Source: Siderastrea siderea
Taxonomy: Eukaryota; Cnidaria; Anthozoa; Scleractinia; Rhizangiidae
Direction: 5' to 3'
Assembly: GCA_964030785.1 (NCBI GenBank)
Contig: OZ034971.1
Coordinates: 36,069,804-36,133,803 of the forward strand
DNA: 64,000 nt
The position numbers were made by a program, and so were the translations under genes. The notes under the pieces were generated by a model. The model was not told the origin of the DNA and did no database searches. It was given only the letters and a program-made list of their open reading frames with translations. Of this stretch, positions 1 through 11,292 are shown piece after piece (position 1 is the first letter of the stretch; every line of letters starts with the position of its first letter).

Positions 1-48
1 CCAATTAGGCTGTCAAGTTTGCAAGTGCCTGTATCATTTTTGCACCCC

Positions 49-254
49 TTAAGTTAAAGTTAAACGCTCATTCATAATTACAGCCCCAGATATTTCTTTT
101 AATGACACAAAGTCATGTAAAGGTTTACCACTGGTTGATAGCCTGTATAAATCACTTGTTATGTTAAATTTGGAATTCACTTGTGATCTCAAGTTAAAGA
201 CAGTTGCATATGGTGCAAAGGTAAAAGAGTGTGATTTTCCTGTTATATCTATAA
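49..254 (-). CDS. Ubiquitin-like domain exon (partial, possibly broken)
   Basis: The minus strand reads as a ubiquitin fold. It starts with a beta strand (VIDITGK), continues through a helix-like stretch (TVFNLRSQVNSKF) and a YRLSTSGKPLHD segment matching the LIFAGKQLED region of ubiquitin, and ends in a final beta strand (VIMNERLTLT). The 5' border is a good acceptor, TGTATTTTAG at 255-264, so the exon starts at 254 and earlier exons lie to the right. The frame ends in TAA at 49-51. One base back, another frame reads LRGAKMIQ, which resembles the LRGG tail of ubiquitin. The tail may therefore have been cut off by a one-base frame change, or the exon may be degenerate. Cnidarians have many ubiquitin-like fusion genes, often transposon-linked; which one this is cannot be told. 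Confidence 0.5.
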
Positions 255-349
255 CTAAAATACATTGTAGATGTAACAAACCTTTTTGACCTGAACACCA
301 TACTGAAGAAAATGCCAGGGTGGTGAAGTTCAACCATTTTTAGACAAGG

Positions 350-926
350 ATAACTTAACAACGTACCAAGGGAAAGGTACAAAACAGGGAACAACAAAAG
401 GTCTCTAGGATGAGTGGAGCTAGCATAAAAGCTTTCACCAACTGTTGTTACAAAAACCAAATATGGAACTGCCAGAAATTGATAGGGTAGAGCAGATATG
501 GTCAGAATGAGAGAAGTGGCTGCTAAGTAAAAGGGAACAGAATGGCCCACTACCAGAGTTTGATTTGTTGCAAGATTTAACAAGATGCTGTAGTACAGTA
601 AAAGACATGTAACCATAACACGTAGCACACATAAAACTTTTGATGCTAGATTCCAAAAATATTGCACAAGGGAGAATTTGGATAGTGACTTGAAATGTAA
701 ACAAGTCTTATAAAGAGGTTCAGGCAGATATAAATTAACACAATTTAATATTAATAACAGCAGGAAAGAAGATAATCTCCAATTAATGCTCCCAACCCAT
801 GAATAAAGCAGCACAACAAATTGTGTGGGAAAAGGGGTAGGGGATGAAGTACTCGAGTTGCCTATACACATCCATCTATAAGGATCATACAGGTCAGGTT
901 GCTTGGCAACGAGAGTGCTAAGCCTC
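350..926. other. No recognised gene
   Basis: Open frames on the minus strand here are hydrophobic, AT-driven and show no domain. Nothing else was recognised. Confidence 0.4.
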
Positions 927-1095
927 TCATGAGGTCCTAATCCCGAGGCCACTGAGAGGTCCTAATCCTCTCTATGGGGTCCTAATCCCCAGGCCCTGAG
1001 AGGTCCTAATCCTTTCTATGGGGTCCTAATCCCCAGGCCCTGAGAGGTCCTAATCCTTTCTATGGGGTCCTAATCCCCAGGCCCTGAGAGGTCCT
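927..1095. repeat. 44-bp minisatellite, about 3.5 copies
   Basis: A unit of about 44 bp repeats in tandem. It contains GAGAGGTCCTAATCC and GGGGTCCTAATCCCCAGGCC, so GGTCCTAATCC occurs twice per unit. The last two full units are almost identical and the first is diverged. Confidence 0.85.
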
Positions 1096-1283
1096 TGTCC
1101 TCTCGACAACCGAGTATCCTGGGGTCCCATTCTACCAAGATAGCTGACCATGTGAGTCTATGGGGTAAAGGGTGACCTGTATGGAGCACTTCATCCCACC
1201 CAAACTTTATTAGATAACAAATAATTCAGCTCGAGGACTTTAAATAGTCAGAACCTGCTAAATTACAAAAAATCAAAACATCA

Positions 1284-1369
1284 AAAATAAAAAATAAAAT
1301 AATAATTATTATTTTATAATAATTATAATAATAACACTAATAATAATAATAATAATAATAATAATAGGA
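1284..1369. repeat. AT-rich (TAA)n-like microsatellite
   Basis: The tract is low-complexity AAT/TAA/ATT and ends in a run of about ten TAA units. Such tracts often mark retroelement tails, but no element body was recognised beside it. Confidence 0.7.
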
Positions 1370-1735
1370 CAACATTATAAGATAGATACAACAAAACTGA
1401 AGTCAGCAAACAAAGTCAAAACAGCACAGCACGCTGTGCGAGTCCAAAACAGCACTAGGCTGGATAACTGTAGCATAAGGGCAGACATGCTGCACTAGTC
1501 CACAAGAGCACAAAGCTCTATGACAGTAACATTTGCTAGAAGGTCATAATGGGCAGACATGCCGCACAAGTCTACAACAGTATTTGGCTGTATAACTAAT
1601 GTAAGCAATGAAAACCCTCTACAGGAGGTAACATCACAGAATAGGTAACCCAAAACAACTAAGGGCTAAAATACAATGCTTAATATTTTCATAACATTTC
1701 TGATAGTATGGGGGAATTTACAAGATTAATTGTTA

Positions 1736-1937
1736 ACCGTTTTACTCCCAAGAGTGCCGCAATCAAAATTCAAAACAAATAAAAATATTCTTGGTAAAAA
1801 TAAAAAATAGTACCAAGGGAAAGGACCGAAACTGTTGGAGAGGTCTTACTTCAGTGGTCACACCATAGGATTTCATCAACAAAACATAGTTTTGAACCAC
1901 AAAAATGACTCCAAGTGACTTTGGGAGTAAAAGGGGT
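1736..1937. mobile_element. Tc1/mariner-type MITE (TA target)
   Basis: Left end ACCGTTTTACTCCCAA and right end (reversed) ACCCCTTTTACTCCCAA form inverted repeats flanked by TA at 1734-1735 and 1938-1939. The 202-bp interior has no coding sequence. The size, TA target and lack of coding potential fit a non-autonomous mariner-type element. Confidence 0.7.
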
Positions 1938-2630
1938 TATGGCAATTACTGGGAATAAAATCTGTAAACTATAATTCTGTTGCCAATACGTTAACAAGAC
2001 AAGGGCTGGGTGGGTGGGAATTTTTGACCACCGCTTGGAAAGATCAGAGAATTATGAACTCTATGCAGGGAAATGTAAAAGAGAACAGTAATGTTTTGTT
2101 TGACAGTAAGACTTGCTGCATTTTGATTGGACTAGAAATGACAAGTCATTTCCTATGCACCAGGTCAAGTTGACCTTTGAATATACACACAGAGGCCATT
2201 GTCTTGCTAGCACATTGCGTGACAGATGTGATCACCTTCATGGTTGTCACATTAACTTAAATTTATAATATTTATAAATTTGCTTAAATAATTTTGTGTT
2301 TGGCTATACTTTACAATGTGCTTTGAACACGTTTTGCACGTGATTTCCCAGTTCATGAGGACAATGATTGTAAGTACAGCACAAACAAAAGTAATGGTTG
2401 AATAAAATAAATTTGACAGGAGAGTGGGATAAAATTGCATTGTTTTAAACTGTTGCATAACATCAGTAACAATGCCCCCTGAAGCACACCCAAATTTGAA
2501 TCAATTTGCCTGATGAACACTTGCCCCACTCCACTGGCATGGCATTTTTTAATTGGAATTTGGCGTGAACTTGAAGTGATGTAAAGGCTATGAGGCAGCC
2601 TTGCAATGTTTGGAAAGGCTTTTGAAATAG

Positions 2631-2738
2631 TAGCCTGCGAGCAAGCTCTCTCGGGGGTGGGGGCGCAATAGAGGGAAAGCTCTTTCCATCTTTCCCTCTG
2701 TTGCGCCCCCATCCCCGAGAGAGCTTGCTCGCAGGCTA
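2631..2738. mobile_element. Palindromic MULE-type MITE with 9-bp target duplication
   Basis: A 108-bp near-perfect palindrome begins TAGCCTGCGAGCAAGCTC and ends with its complement. The flanks TTGAAATAG (2622-2630) and TTGAAATAG (2739-2747) are identical 9-bp direct repeats, the duplication length typical of Mutator-like elements. Its TIR start, TAnCCTGCGA, is shared with the larger elements at 3928, 11293 and 42845. The near-perfect arms would form a long hairpin. Confidence 0.88.
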
Positions 2739-2749
2739 TTGAAATAGCT

Positions 2750-3918
2750 CCCATTACAACATGACAGTACAGAACAGATGCCACAAGATACACAAAGAAA
2801 TGGCATTCATGGAAAAAACAAGCAACGTTAAATACTAAATCATACAGCAAAATTGTCATTACCAAAATTAAAAGAAATACCTCTTTTTAATCAATGATTT
2901 GTTTCTTTATATTTTCTGCCAAAACATAATTGTTGACATTACAATAATATTATATCAATATTATGTCACTTTTCTTTTAATTATTATTATATAGAACTAT
3001 CTTATTATAATAAAAACTATTTTTCTTGTTTTTTGCTTTCTTATGAAATAATCATATTATTCAGCAAATTAAAAGCTGTGATTTTTATGTCATTTTGTTG
3101 TCACACTTATGTGTTCAACACCAGACTTTAGAATATTATAGACACTAAATTTGACAACCAAATACAGCTTATTCCCGAAGGCACGCTGTTTAAAAAAGAA
3201 ACAACGAAACAAGTTTAAAGGCCACGCAAGCGCAACACCACACGATAACAACAGCAAAACAACCGCTACAATATTTACATCGCAGGAATTTAGCAACAAT
3301 TAAGCCACACAGATCAAAATTAACGCACAATCAATATTTTAAAAAGCCAATAGATTGCATTAACCAGTGTAAAAGCCCACAAATTTAAAAACAGAAAACC
3401 AAGATAATTAACACAAGGACAGTCAGACAAAAGATTGAAGACAGTCAACGAAAGTAGGTACTCACAAAGAGACAGAAATCGATCACACCGCTGCGAAATT
3501 CGGAGGGAAATCAAGAAATCAACCATAGCCCACACTCCAACGGATTGATACATGGAGAACGGCTGATGCAATCCGTAAAAAAAATATATCGAAGTTAAAC
3601 GTGTGTGATCAGTGAATAAAACCTCCTATTCTGAAGACTATTCGTTGCGTATTTTAGAGAGAAACGTCACTGATTTATGTTGACCTTGCTGGTCCCGCAA
3701 AAAAGATGGCGGTCCGCCACAAAGCCCTCGACACAAATTAACAAAATTACACAATTACGCACACAAAACACTACAACAGTTTATACAAACAGATAAAAGC
3801 AACAACAAAGCTCACACACTTACGATCAAATTAGCGAACAATAGGGATATTAGCCTAGAGTTTTGTCTCTTCTTGACCTCTGTTGTTCTTGCTTCAATGG
3901 CGTCCTACGCTGAATCTG
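2750..3918. other. No recognised gene; AT-rich spacer
   Basis: Mostly AT-rich DNA with short minus-strand frames lacking domains. A G+C shift with an AAGATGGCGG motif near 3703-3712 could mark a promoter or first exon, but no gene can be built from it. Confidence 0.3.
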
Positions 3919-3927
3919 CCCAAGCGA

Positions 3928-5544
3928 TAACCTGCAATCAGGCTCTATTTTTGTTTCGCTCGGTGAAACATTCAGGCGGGAAGGGCGAAACGAAAAATAG
4001 AGCCTGATACAATTCTTCTACGGAACGTCTACCGCCCACTTTTTGATTGATTGACATTCAACAAAACAGCCAATCAAAATTTCTTCTGCTTGCACGATCC
4101 TCGGTATGCAAATTTCCCATAACGGCAATTCGCAAAAAGTGACGCAAATGTCGGCAAAATAAGAAAATCATAGGCTACGATATATCTTCTGGGCACCAAC
4201 ACTCAAATTTACACGATTGCTACAATGAGCGACAGAAGTAGTTGAGACATATTCTAAAATATAATGGCAGTGTACTCAGTTTCACTTTTTGCTGTTCAGA
4301 AAAGATTTTCAAACACAAATCCCCGCTCCCCTTATCCAATGTTGTACCGGGATAAACGCTGGTTCCCACCTAGCAAATTCAACATTGTTTGGGGGGGATG
4401 GGGGGTATATTTTAGTAAGTAAGGGGGATTTTAAAGCTAGGTATGCCAAAAAAAGGGGAATGTCTCAACACTTTTGACGCTCATTGTAGCTTGAAGGTTC
4501 CGGTATTGTACATGGTCGCTCTGTCTGAGCTGAAACTGAATGAAAATTCAAAACACGACGAGGTTGTCATGTACCAAAATATGCTGCATGCTTGAATCCT
4601 TTCCCATTTCAAGTGGTATCCGAAAATATTATCTTCGCATTTGTCACCGATTTTCTGCGTAATAAAAAACCTTGGGCAATTAAGAGAAATACCTTCAGTT
4701 TCATTCTTTAGAATAAAGATATAAATAAAACCGTTTATAAAGAAAGGAGTATTTTGTAATTTAATTTAGTTCCAGAAGTGATAAATATTTGAGATTAGCA
4801 GCGAATTTTATCTCTAAACAGCAGCGAATTTTAAAACGAAGAACATTTATTATAAAACTAGTCAGATCCTTTGATGTCAATGTCAGAGATCAATAAAACG
4901 ACACAAGTATTAAACAATGAATGAATAAACTGAAAATCGTTATTGCGACTTGATTGCAGTTCTCGCCAAACATCAGTTTACCGTTAAGTTAACCGAATTA
5001 TCGGTTGACTTGTTGATCATTCTTGGCGAAAGATACTTGTTCGTCTGCTGTTCGTTTTGTTTCATAAAACGCGGAAACAACCACTACTCTGTTCATGTTA
5101 TCAATACTAGCTGAAAACCGTCAAATGAAAATTCCGAGACACGATGCGGCAAAACGGAGTACATGCTTCACTGTTGCTGTACCTCTCTGCTCCAGGTGAG
5201 AGACAGCTTGCGCCAAACTGAACGCCATTCACAGGAGAGAAAGAAATGGTGACAATTCTCCTAGAACAATGAGAATTTATTAGAGCAACACATCTTACCT
5301 CGGCAGACTTGTTCCTTGGTTGTTCCTTGGCGATGGCGGTCGGATCGAAATTGTGAGCGAGTCTCGTAGACAATTTACTTCCGTTGACAGCTCTATTGTT
5401 AAAGGGCCAATCCGATTGCGAGATTCCCGCGGCCAAAGTTTGGCCGCCGACACGAACTCCTGAGAGGATCAGGCCCTATTTTAGCGAGCGACCAACGTAA
5501 GAGAATATGAGAGCGATGCTAAAATTCGGCCTGATCGCAGGTTA
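3928..5544. mobile_element. Non-autonomous MULE, copy 1
   Basis: The ends read TAACCTGCAATCAGGC and, reversed, TAACCTGCGATCAGGC. Both sides carry the exact 9-bp duplication CCCAAGCGA (3919-3927 and 5545-5553). The 1,617-bp element is homologous in opposite orientation to 42845-44023. It differs mainly by a nested 264-bp MITE and by about 150 bp that the other copy lacks. Subterminal palindromes lie at both ends. A 109-codon minus-strand frame (5107-5436) is also present in the other copy, but its differences are almost all amino-acid changing, so it is not treated as a gene. Confidence 0.9.
4223..4486. mobile_element. Nested TA-target MITE inside MULE copy 1
   Basis: The inverted ends CAATGAGCGACA and CAATGAGCGTCA (right end reversed) extend about 28 bp and share TTGAGACAT further in. 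TA flanks both sides (4221-4222, 4487-4488). The homologous MULE at 42845 lacks it and keeps an uninterrupted GATTGCTAACTTGAAGG, an empty-site comparison that proves insertion. Confidence 0.9.
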
Positions 5545-5916
5545 CCCAAGCGACGACAGTCACAAGCGACACGAAGCTATTGCCCGTTGCTACGTGACGT
5601 CACACTGGCAGGCGTAGTGGGTCAAGAAACGTAATTGGAAAACAATAGAGACGCCCCCTCCCTCCTGCATGGAAGAATGGCCCGAGATAGCGTGATTAGC
5701 GTCGCTAATCGTCTTGAGCGACCCTGTATCTAGCCTGGGAACGAAATTAACGTGTTTCCGTGAAGAGAAGAACGAAAACGACGACCGGAAGAAAGATTAT
5801 ATTTGTCCAAAAAATCTAAATTTTTAGGTAGAAGGCGTTGAGGTTCAAAAATCTTAAAACTTGCTGTTATTTTTGTTCATGTCATCAAAGCCTAGGCCTA
5901 GTCACATTAGTAAGGG

Positions 5917-6146
5917 ACTGACCATTTTATATTTTTTGGGGGGGGGGGGGGCGGGGGGTTAAGCAAATACAAAAAACTCCTGCACAGCTTTTGTAGAAGA
6001 AATAAAAATCGTGCATAGCGGCACAAAGGAAATAAAATTTATTGCAAGAAAGTGAAATAAAATTCATACTTTAAGTCACAAAAAAAATTCGTGCAGAAAA
6101 AAATCCCCCCCCCCCCCGCCCCGCTTCAAAAATATAATGGTTAGAG
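5917..6146. mobile_element. Poly-G/poly-C inverted-repeat MITE
   Basis: Left ACCATTTTATATTTTTTGGGG with a long G run is mirrored by a C run and a right end reading, reversed, AACCATTATATTTTTGAAG. A target duplication was not resolved. The interior is non-coding. Confidence 0.55.
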
Positions 6147-6214
6147 GGTCTGAGGGTCTGTTGCGCCCGGGTGTTACCGCCCGGGTGTTACCGTTGCGCT
6201 CAGTGGAATCGGGG

Positions 6215-7350
6215 GTCAATAGGTTTGCGGATCGGCGGATTTGGCCTTTTTTTGCGCACGGATTGAGGATTTTAGCGATAAATTAAGCGGATTGGCGGAT
6301 TTAAAAATACCGTGGATCACGGATCAGCTGAAATTTTGGCCCGGATTCCGGACTCTGCATGTCTAGAAGTTCGGACTGTGGATAGGATTATTAATTTTCG
6401 GTCGGCCTTGGTCGGTATTTTGGTGTTTCGTGGACTAATTTTTTCAGTTTCAGTTTTTTTTCTCGGCATAAATTTTATGCAATCACATCCGTTGGACCGT
6501 TGCACCAGTACAAATTGATCGGGGACTCGATAAACTGAACGGAGCTTACATTTTGCCCCTCATATTTAATGCTAGGATTAACTGCGACTGAAACACTATA
6601 TCTAAGCCGGAAAACAAATGCAATTTGCAATGGAGCGGAGATAGGCAAGCCACTTACCCGTCTTTTTTGGCAAGTGAAAAGGTCAGAAAGCCCATGACTA
6701 CATGTAGATAGCAGTGACCACTTTATCGAGAACAAAATGTAATTGTGATAAAAAAGTACGTTGAAGATTATGGAATCAAGAGGTCTAAGATGATACCGTG
6801 GAAAATACTTGCTGGTAAGTAAAGTAATTCTTAAAGAAAGTTGAGTACTGCCCACTTTAAAACGTGCTGTAAGCTAGAAAATTGGCCAAAGTGATGTAAC
6901 TAAGAGGTTACAAAATCTTTACACGCCATACCAGACACTTGCATTCCAAATTACGCTTTCGATTTGGTTTTATTTCATGCTCGCAGTAATTTGATAATTG
7001 AAACCTGAATTGTGCGGAGAAACACACCGCAATGTCCAACTTTTTTATGCTAGAATTGACGAAGCTGTTGTGTATACTTCTGAATACCTAAGTCCCGAAG
7101 TAGTTGCAATTGCAGAACAAATTGTGAAAGTATTTTTCTAATGCTGCAACGCTACTTTCTCAAACACTAGAAAGACAGAAAACTTCGGGTAAAATGTAAA
7201 TACTGTAGAAGAAAAAGAAAACGAATATGCAGTATATTTAAACCACGGAGATTTTTTAAGTAATGCGGATCCGGATTTGAACGAAAATAACGTCGGATCG
7301 ACGGATCAGGCCAAAAAATAGCACGGATCGGCGGATTTGCATACCCCTAT
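6215..7350. repeat. Region bounded by GGATCGGCGGAT motifs
   Basis: GCGGATCGGCGGATTTG occurs near both ends in the same orientation, with several degenerate copies nearby (GGATTGGCGGAT, GGATCGACGGAT). The 1.1-kb interior contains a 126-codon minus-strand frame with no recognised domain. It could be one dispersed element, but ends and target duplication could not be defined. Confidence 0.35.
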
Positions 7351-10300
7351 TACCCCTGAAGTTTTCAAACGTGTTGACTTCCAGATATTTGCATTGGGAC
7401 AAAGCTTCCTTCCTTACACACAAATGAAATGAGAAGCTCTCAAGCCTTTTCCTAGCTATAGGCGGCTAAAAGAAGAAACGGGTTCGGCTTGCAAGATCAA
7501 TAAATTGCCCATTCGACAGTGCTGTTTAATACTGGGTCGATTTTGAAGATGAGTGTCGGTCTTCTTTCCATGGGAGGAAATAAAGTCTATTATCAGTGTA
7601 CAACCAACACCGATACTTGCTTGTTTATATCGTCAATTCAACATAAGCGGATTTTCTTAAAATTTTCAGTACATCCGAGTCTTTCCCGGCTCCAGCGCTT
7701 AATACTCGCGAGTTGGCTAATACTGTAGAAACCATTGGTTTTAAAACTTATTATTATCTGTGTTTTTAATAATTTATGTGTGCTTGTTTTGTGTTACCTA
7801 CTGAGAATTTCTTGCTAAAGATAAAGTCCATAAAGTTCTTATTTTGATCGGTTGTTTGATGCGTCAAAGTATTTGTTAGGGTGAGACCTTCCTTTCCTTT
7901 GCCGGATCGTCCCACGATCATGTTTTTCTTTCCAAGTTAATGTGGGAAGCGATGGAATGTGATGTTTGATGGACGAGTGGCGGTCAGTAAGCGATGCAGA
8001 CAGTAAGACAGATAATAAACAGTTCAGGAAAAACAGGTGATTAGGTGATAGTGAGAACAGTTCTCGGATAAAAACATTTTCAGACAAGATCTCGGCGGCG
8101 ACTGGATAATAATGAGAACAGTTTCTGGATAAAAACAATAATCGCGGGTAAACGCTGAATGAAAATAAGATTTGAACAAGGTGGGAAAATAGGATTCCGT
8201 GCCTACAAAATTTTTTTCTGCTGGGGTCGTTCTGAATTTCTTTTTTACGAAATTTACAACTTGCTAGCTCCATTGTATGGATAGCATCAGCGAAGTATGC
8301 TACAAATCCTACATAATTTAATTTGGCGTGCTTTTATCGCGAACATGGAGAAATGAACTATTTGAAAAAAACAAACGATGATTAAGTTTCGAGTCGAACA
8401 CACACCGATGTAAAATTCAAATTTCTCGCCCTCGGGATGTAAATTAGTGAGGGGAAAGCGGCCTTCCTTAGACTGAAAATAAAATAAGAAAATCTGAAGG
8501 CAAGCGTGTTATCGGATGACCTGGAGAGGGATTCTGTATTAACCTCTTGCTTAACCAGCTTTGCAATGGTTTTAATTAATAGTGACCAGCAGATTGAACT
8601 ACTTGATCGAAATGTGAAATCGCTTCGGTTCTGATCTTGACTAATCACAAACAATGCAAACGTTGATTGGATAAAACTGAGAACAGTTCTCCATAATGAC
8701 CCATAATCTCTACCTTTGATAACAATGTACGTGACGTCACGATACATTTTCAATTGCTAAATTGCTCGCCGCGGGTTTCGCTGGCGGTCTTGATGATTTC
8801 ACTAAGCCGCGCGCGCCGCAAGGAAAGCGACAAAACAAAAACAGAAATCGAGAAAGACTTCCAAGAAATTGACATGACATGACGGGAGGAACCAAATAGG
8901 CAAAGCAACAGGGTCCAATCTGATCGTTCTCAGTCATCTTAATGGACCGCCAACGTTTATAAGAACGATTATTTTCCTGCGATCTGAAGTACCACTTGCA
9001 AAGTGGCGTGACAGCACTTGGCTATTCAGCAGGAAAAAACAGAAATTCATGCTAAGAAATAACTCTGCAACAATTCAGAAAAAATCTGAGCCCGTTGACT
9101 GAAAAAATGCACGAAGCTTGGGGTTAAAACGGACGGAATATGTCTCGTTTATTTACTGAAATTTGGCGGGAACAACATTGAAGAGCGCAAATGGGATGCG
9201 AACTACAACCTGGGACTTTCAATGATGGCCAACTAAAAGTTACATAAAAAGCGTCTCACTGTAACATTCTAATCAACGCAAACGCCGCTGCAACATGGAT
9301 CATAACTGGTAAGTCTTTGTGTGTATTTGTGTAGAAGTTTACAGCTAAAAATAAAGCTATTTCGGTATCCGTAAATCAGTCTATGAAATGTTTGAAAATG
9401 AAAATGGGCGTTACTTTAGCAGTAGCGTATATATGATCCCGTTTGTTAGCAATTTAATAGGAAACAATTACATGAACATGGCATATAAATATCAGAAGTC
9501 CGAATCTGGCACTGTGAGAGGAATTCATTTGCTTTTTATGTGCGGCAATTTAGGTGATGACAAGATAGTAGCTATTCTGCTTTTTTGAATTATCGGCTAT
9601 GCATGACAAACATTCACTAGACATCCGGTGGCTAGTTAAAATATAGCTAATCCTATTGGTCAAGAATGAGAAGTGTTTCTGGTTTGAGAATGACTGTAAT
9701 TTTAAGCAATCTCATTGGTTCTTACTGAGAACAGATCTCGCAGCCACAAAAAGGCCTCTCTTTCCAGTTTAAAAGTGCATTTCCACTTTGAGATTGCACT
9801 CTGTTGATCCTGTAATTGTTTTGTAGTCATGACCTATGATGCTCAATTACTGGTGTTTTTGCTGGCGTTTGGTGGCTTAATTTTTCTCCCATTAAAAAAA
9901 AGTTTAAAATAAGGTCCAAAGTCCGTGCGGGCAGATTCCACCCCCCCCCCCCCCCCTGCCCCCCGAAGTTTATCCGAAGTACGAAATATAAGCTTACGTC
10001 TTTTGTGGCAGGGAAGTGGGCAATAAAACGTAATGTAAAAATAAGAGACAGAAAAGTCCAGATCTAAGAACTGTGATACACTAAATACTGCATGATCTTG
10101 CGTAAAAATTGTCGCTTACTTTTCATTAAGGAAAGCCAGGATCCTTAAATTGCTCGATAATCGTGATCAGTTCCTAGCAAAGAAAGAAAGATATTGCATT
10201 AGGCATACTGAACGGCTGGTGTTCAGCAGCTTCATAAATTCCACTCAGTTTAGTGGTGTAAATTGAATGCATGTAAATCAAGTTTGCTGTTTTTCATGAA

Positions 10301-10440
10301 TTATCATAGTTAAGCACAATCGCTGCTTTCAAATTCTTCTGAGGGAGTTAAACATTATATAAAGCTTAAATACACTTGCTACGAGCTTCTGTATTTCCAG
10401 AGGAAAGTCTCTATGTTTTTACTGGAAAGCTGCGTTTCAT
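7350..10440. other. No recognised gene
   Basis: No domain-bearing frame was found. There are imperfect repeats around the palindrome GAGAACAGTTCTC (about 8048, 8112, 8678, 9730), a C-run at 9941-9956, and short frames on both strands that look like chance openings. Confidence 0.4.
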
Positions 10441-10444
10441 GTCA

Positions 10445-11045
10445 CATCGTTGATCAACCTCGGAAATTCAAATTGTGACACATCGAAATGGCATATTTTG
10501 TTAAAGGACCCGGGGGCAAAACTTTAGAGATAAACGCTAAATGACTTACCGAAAACTCTGTTATCCAAGAAGCCTTTGAAGACTTTGCTTCGCTATCTTA
10601 GCTCACGGAAAACGGGCTAATTCTTGGAATTGAGCACACGCTCCGCTTTCCCAGAATTGATAGCTGAACAAACAGCAGACCGGCCACGTAAACAAAAAAC
10701 AAATTTCTCGGAATAAGTTTCGGCTTCATTGCACCCGATGTAATGAACACAGTGTTGTAATATCACATCCCATAAAAATGGCATATTGTGTCAAACAACC
10801 TGGTGACGAACCTTCAAAGATAAAGACTTAATGACTTACCGAGACCTCTGAGTATCGTAGAAACATTCAAAAACTTCGTTTTGTTATTGTCTCAGTTATC
10901 AGGGAAGGCTGCGGCTTCTTGGAATGAACGGAACACCGAAGCGGCGCTTTCCCAGAACTGAAAGCTGAGCAAATAAAACACCGGACATCACGTGAACAGA
11001 TTTCTCGGAATAAGCATCCGCTTCATTACACATGGTGTGACGTCT
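10445..11045 (-). repeat. Diverged tandem duplication of an exon-like segment
   Basis: Two related segments (about 10490-10745 and 10790-11045) share ATGACTTACCGA, TTTCCCAGAA, GCTGA.CAAA and TTTCTCGGAATAAG in the same order. On the minus strand each ends in a donor-like GGTAAGTCAT (near 10540 and 10830). The right copy holds a 63-codon minus-strand frame; the left copy does not keep it. This could be a duplicated first or untranslated exon, or simply a duplicated repeat. Confidence 0.45.
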
Positions 11046-11292
11046 TTGTGGCTCGCTGTTGGAAGCCTTAGTTGCTATGGACGCTAACATTGATCTAATT
11101 AAATGCTCGAAAATCTAATTAAGTGAACCCATCGTTTAAGCCAATCATAGAGTGTAAGGGAATTTGATCTTTATTGCCGTTTTCAACGCTCGCAGTTGGA
11201 GTTTGATTTGCGGCCGAAAACATACATCCGGCACGTTTCACCAGTCGAATTTGAAACCCTAGCGTTTTCGCCGCAATGGAAACCTGAAAATG

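Noticed and set aside
2588..2865. Two overlapping minus-strand frames of 72 and 170 codons
   Set aside because: Both run across the palindromic MITE and AT-rich flanks, with no domain and no splice support.
5107..5436. 109-codon frame shared with 42959-43294
   Set aside because: It is kept in both MULE copies, but 13 of 109 residues differ and nearly all base changes alter the protein, as expected without selection.
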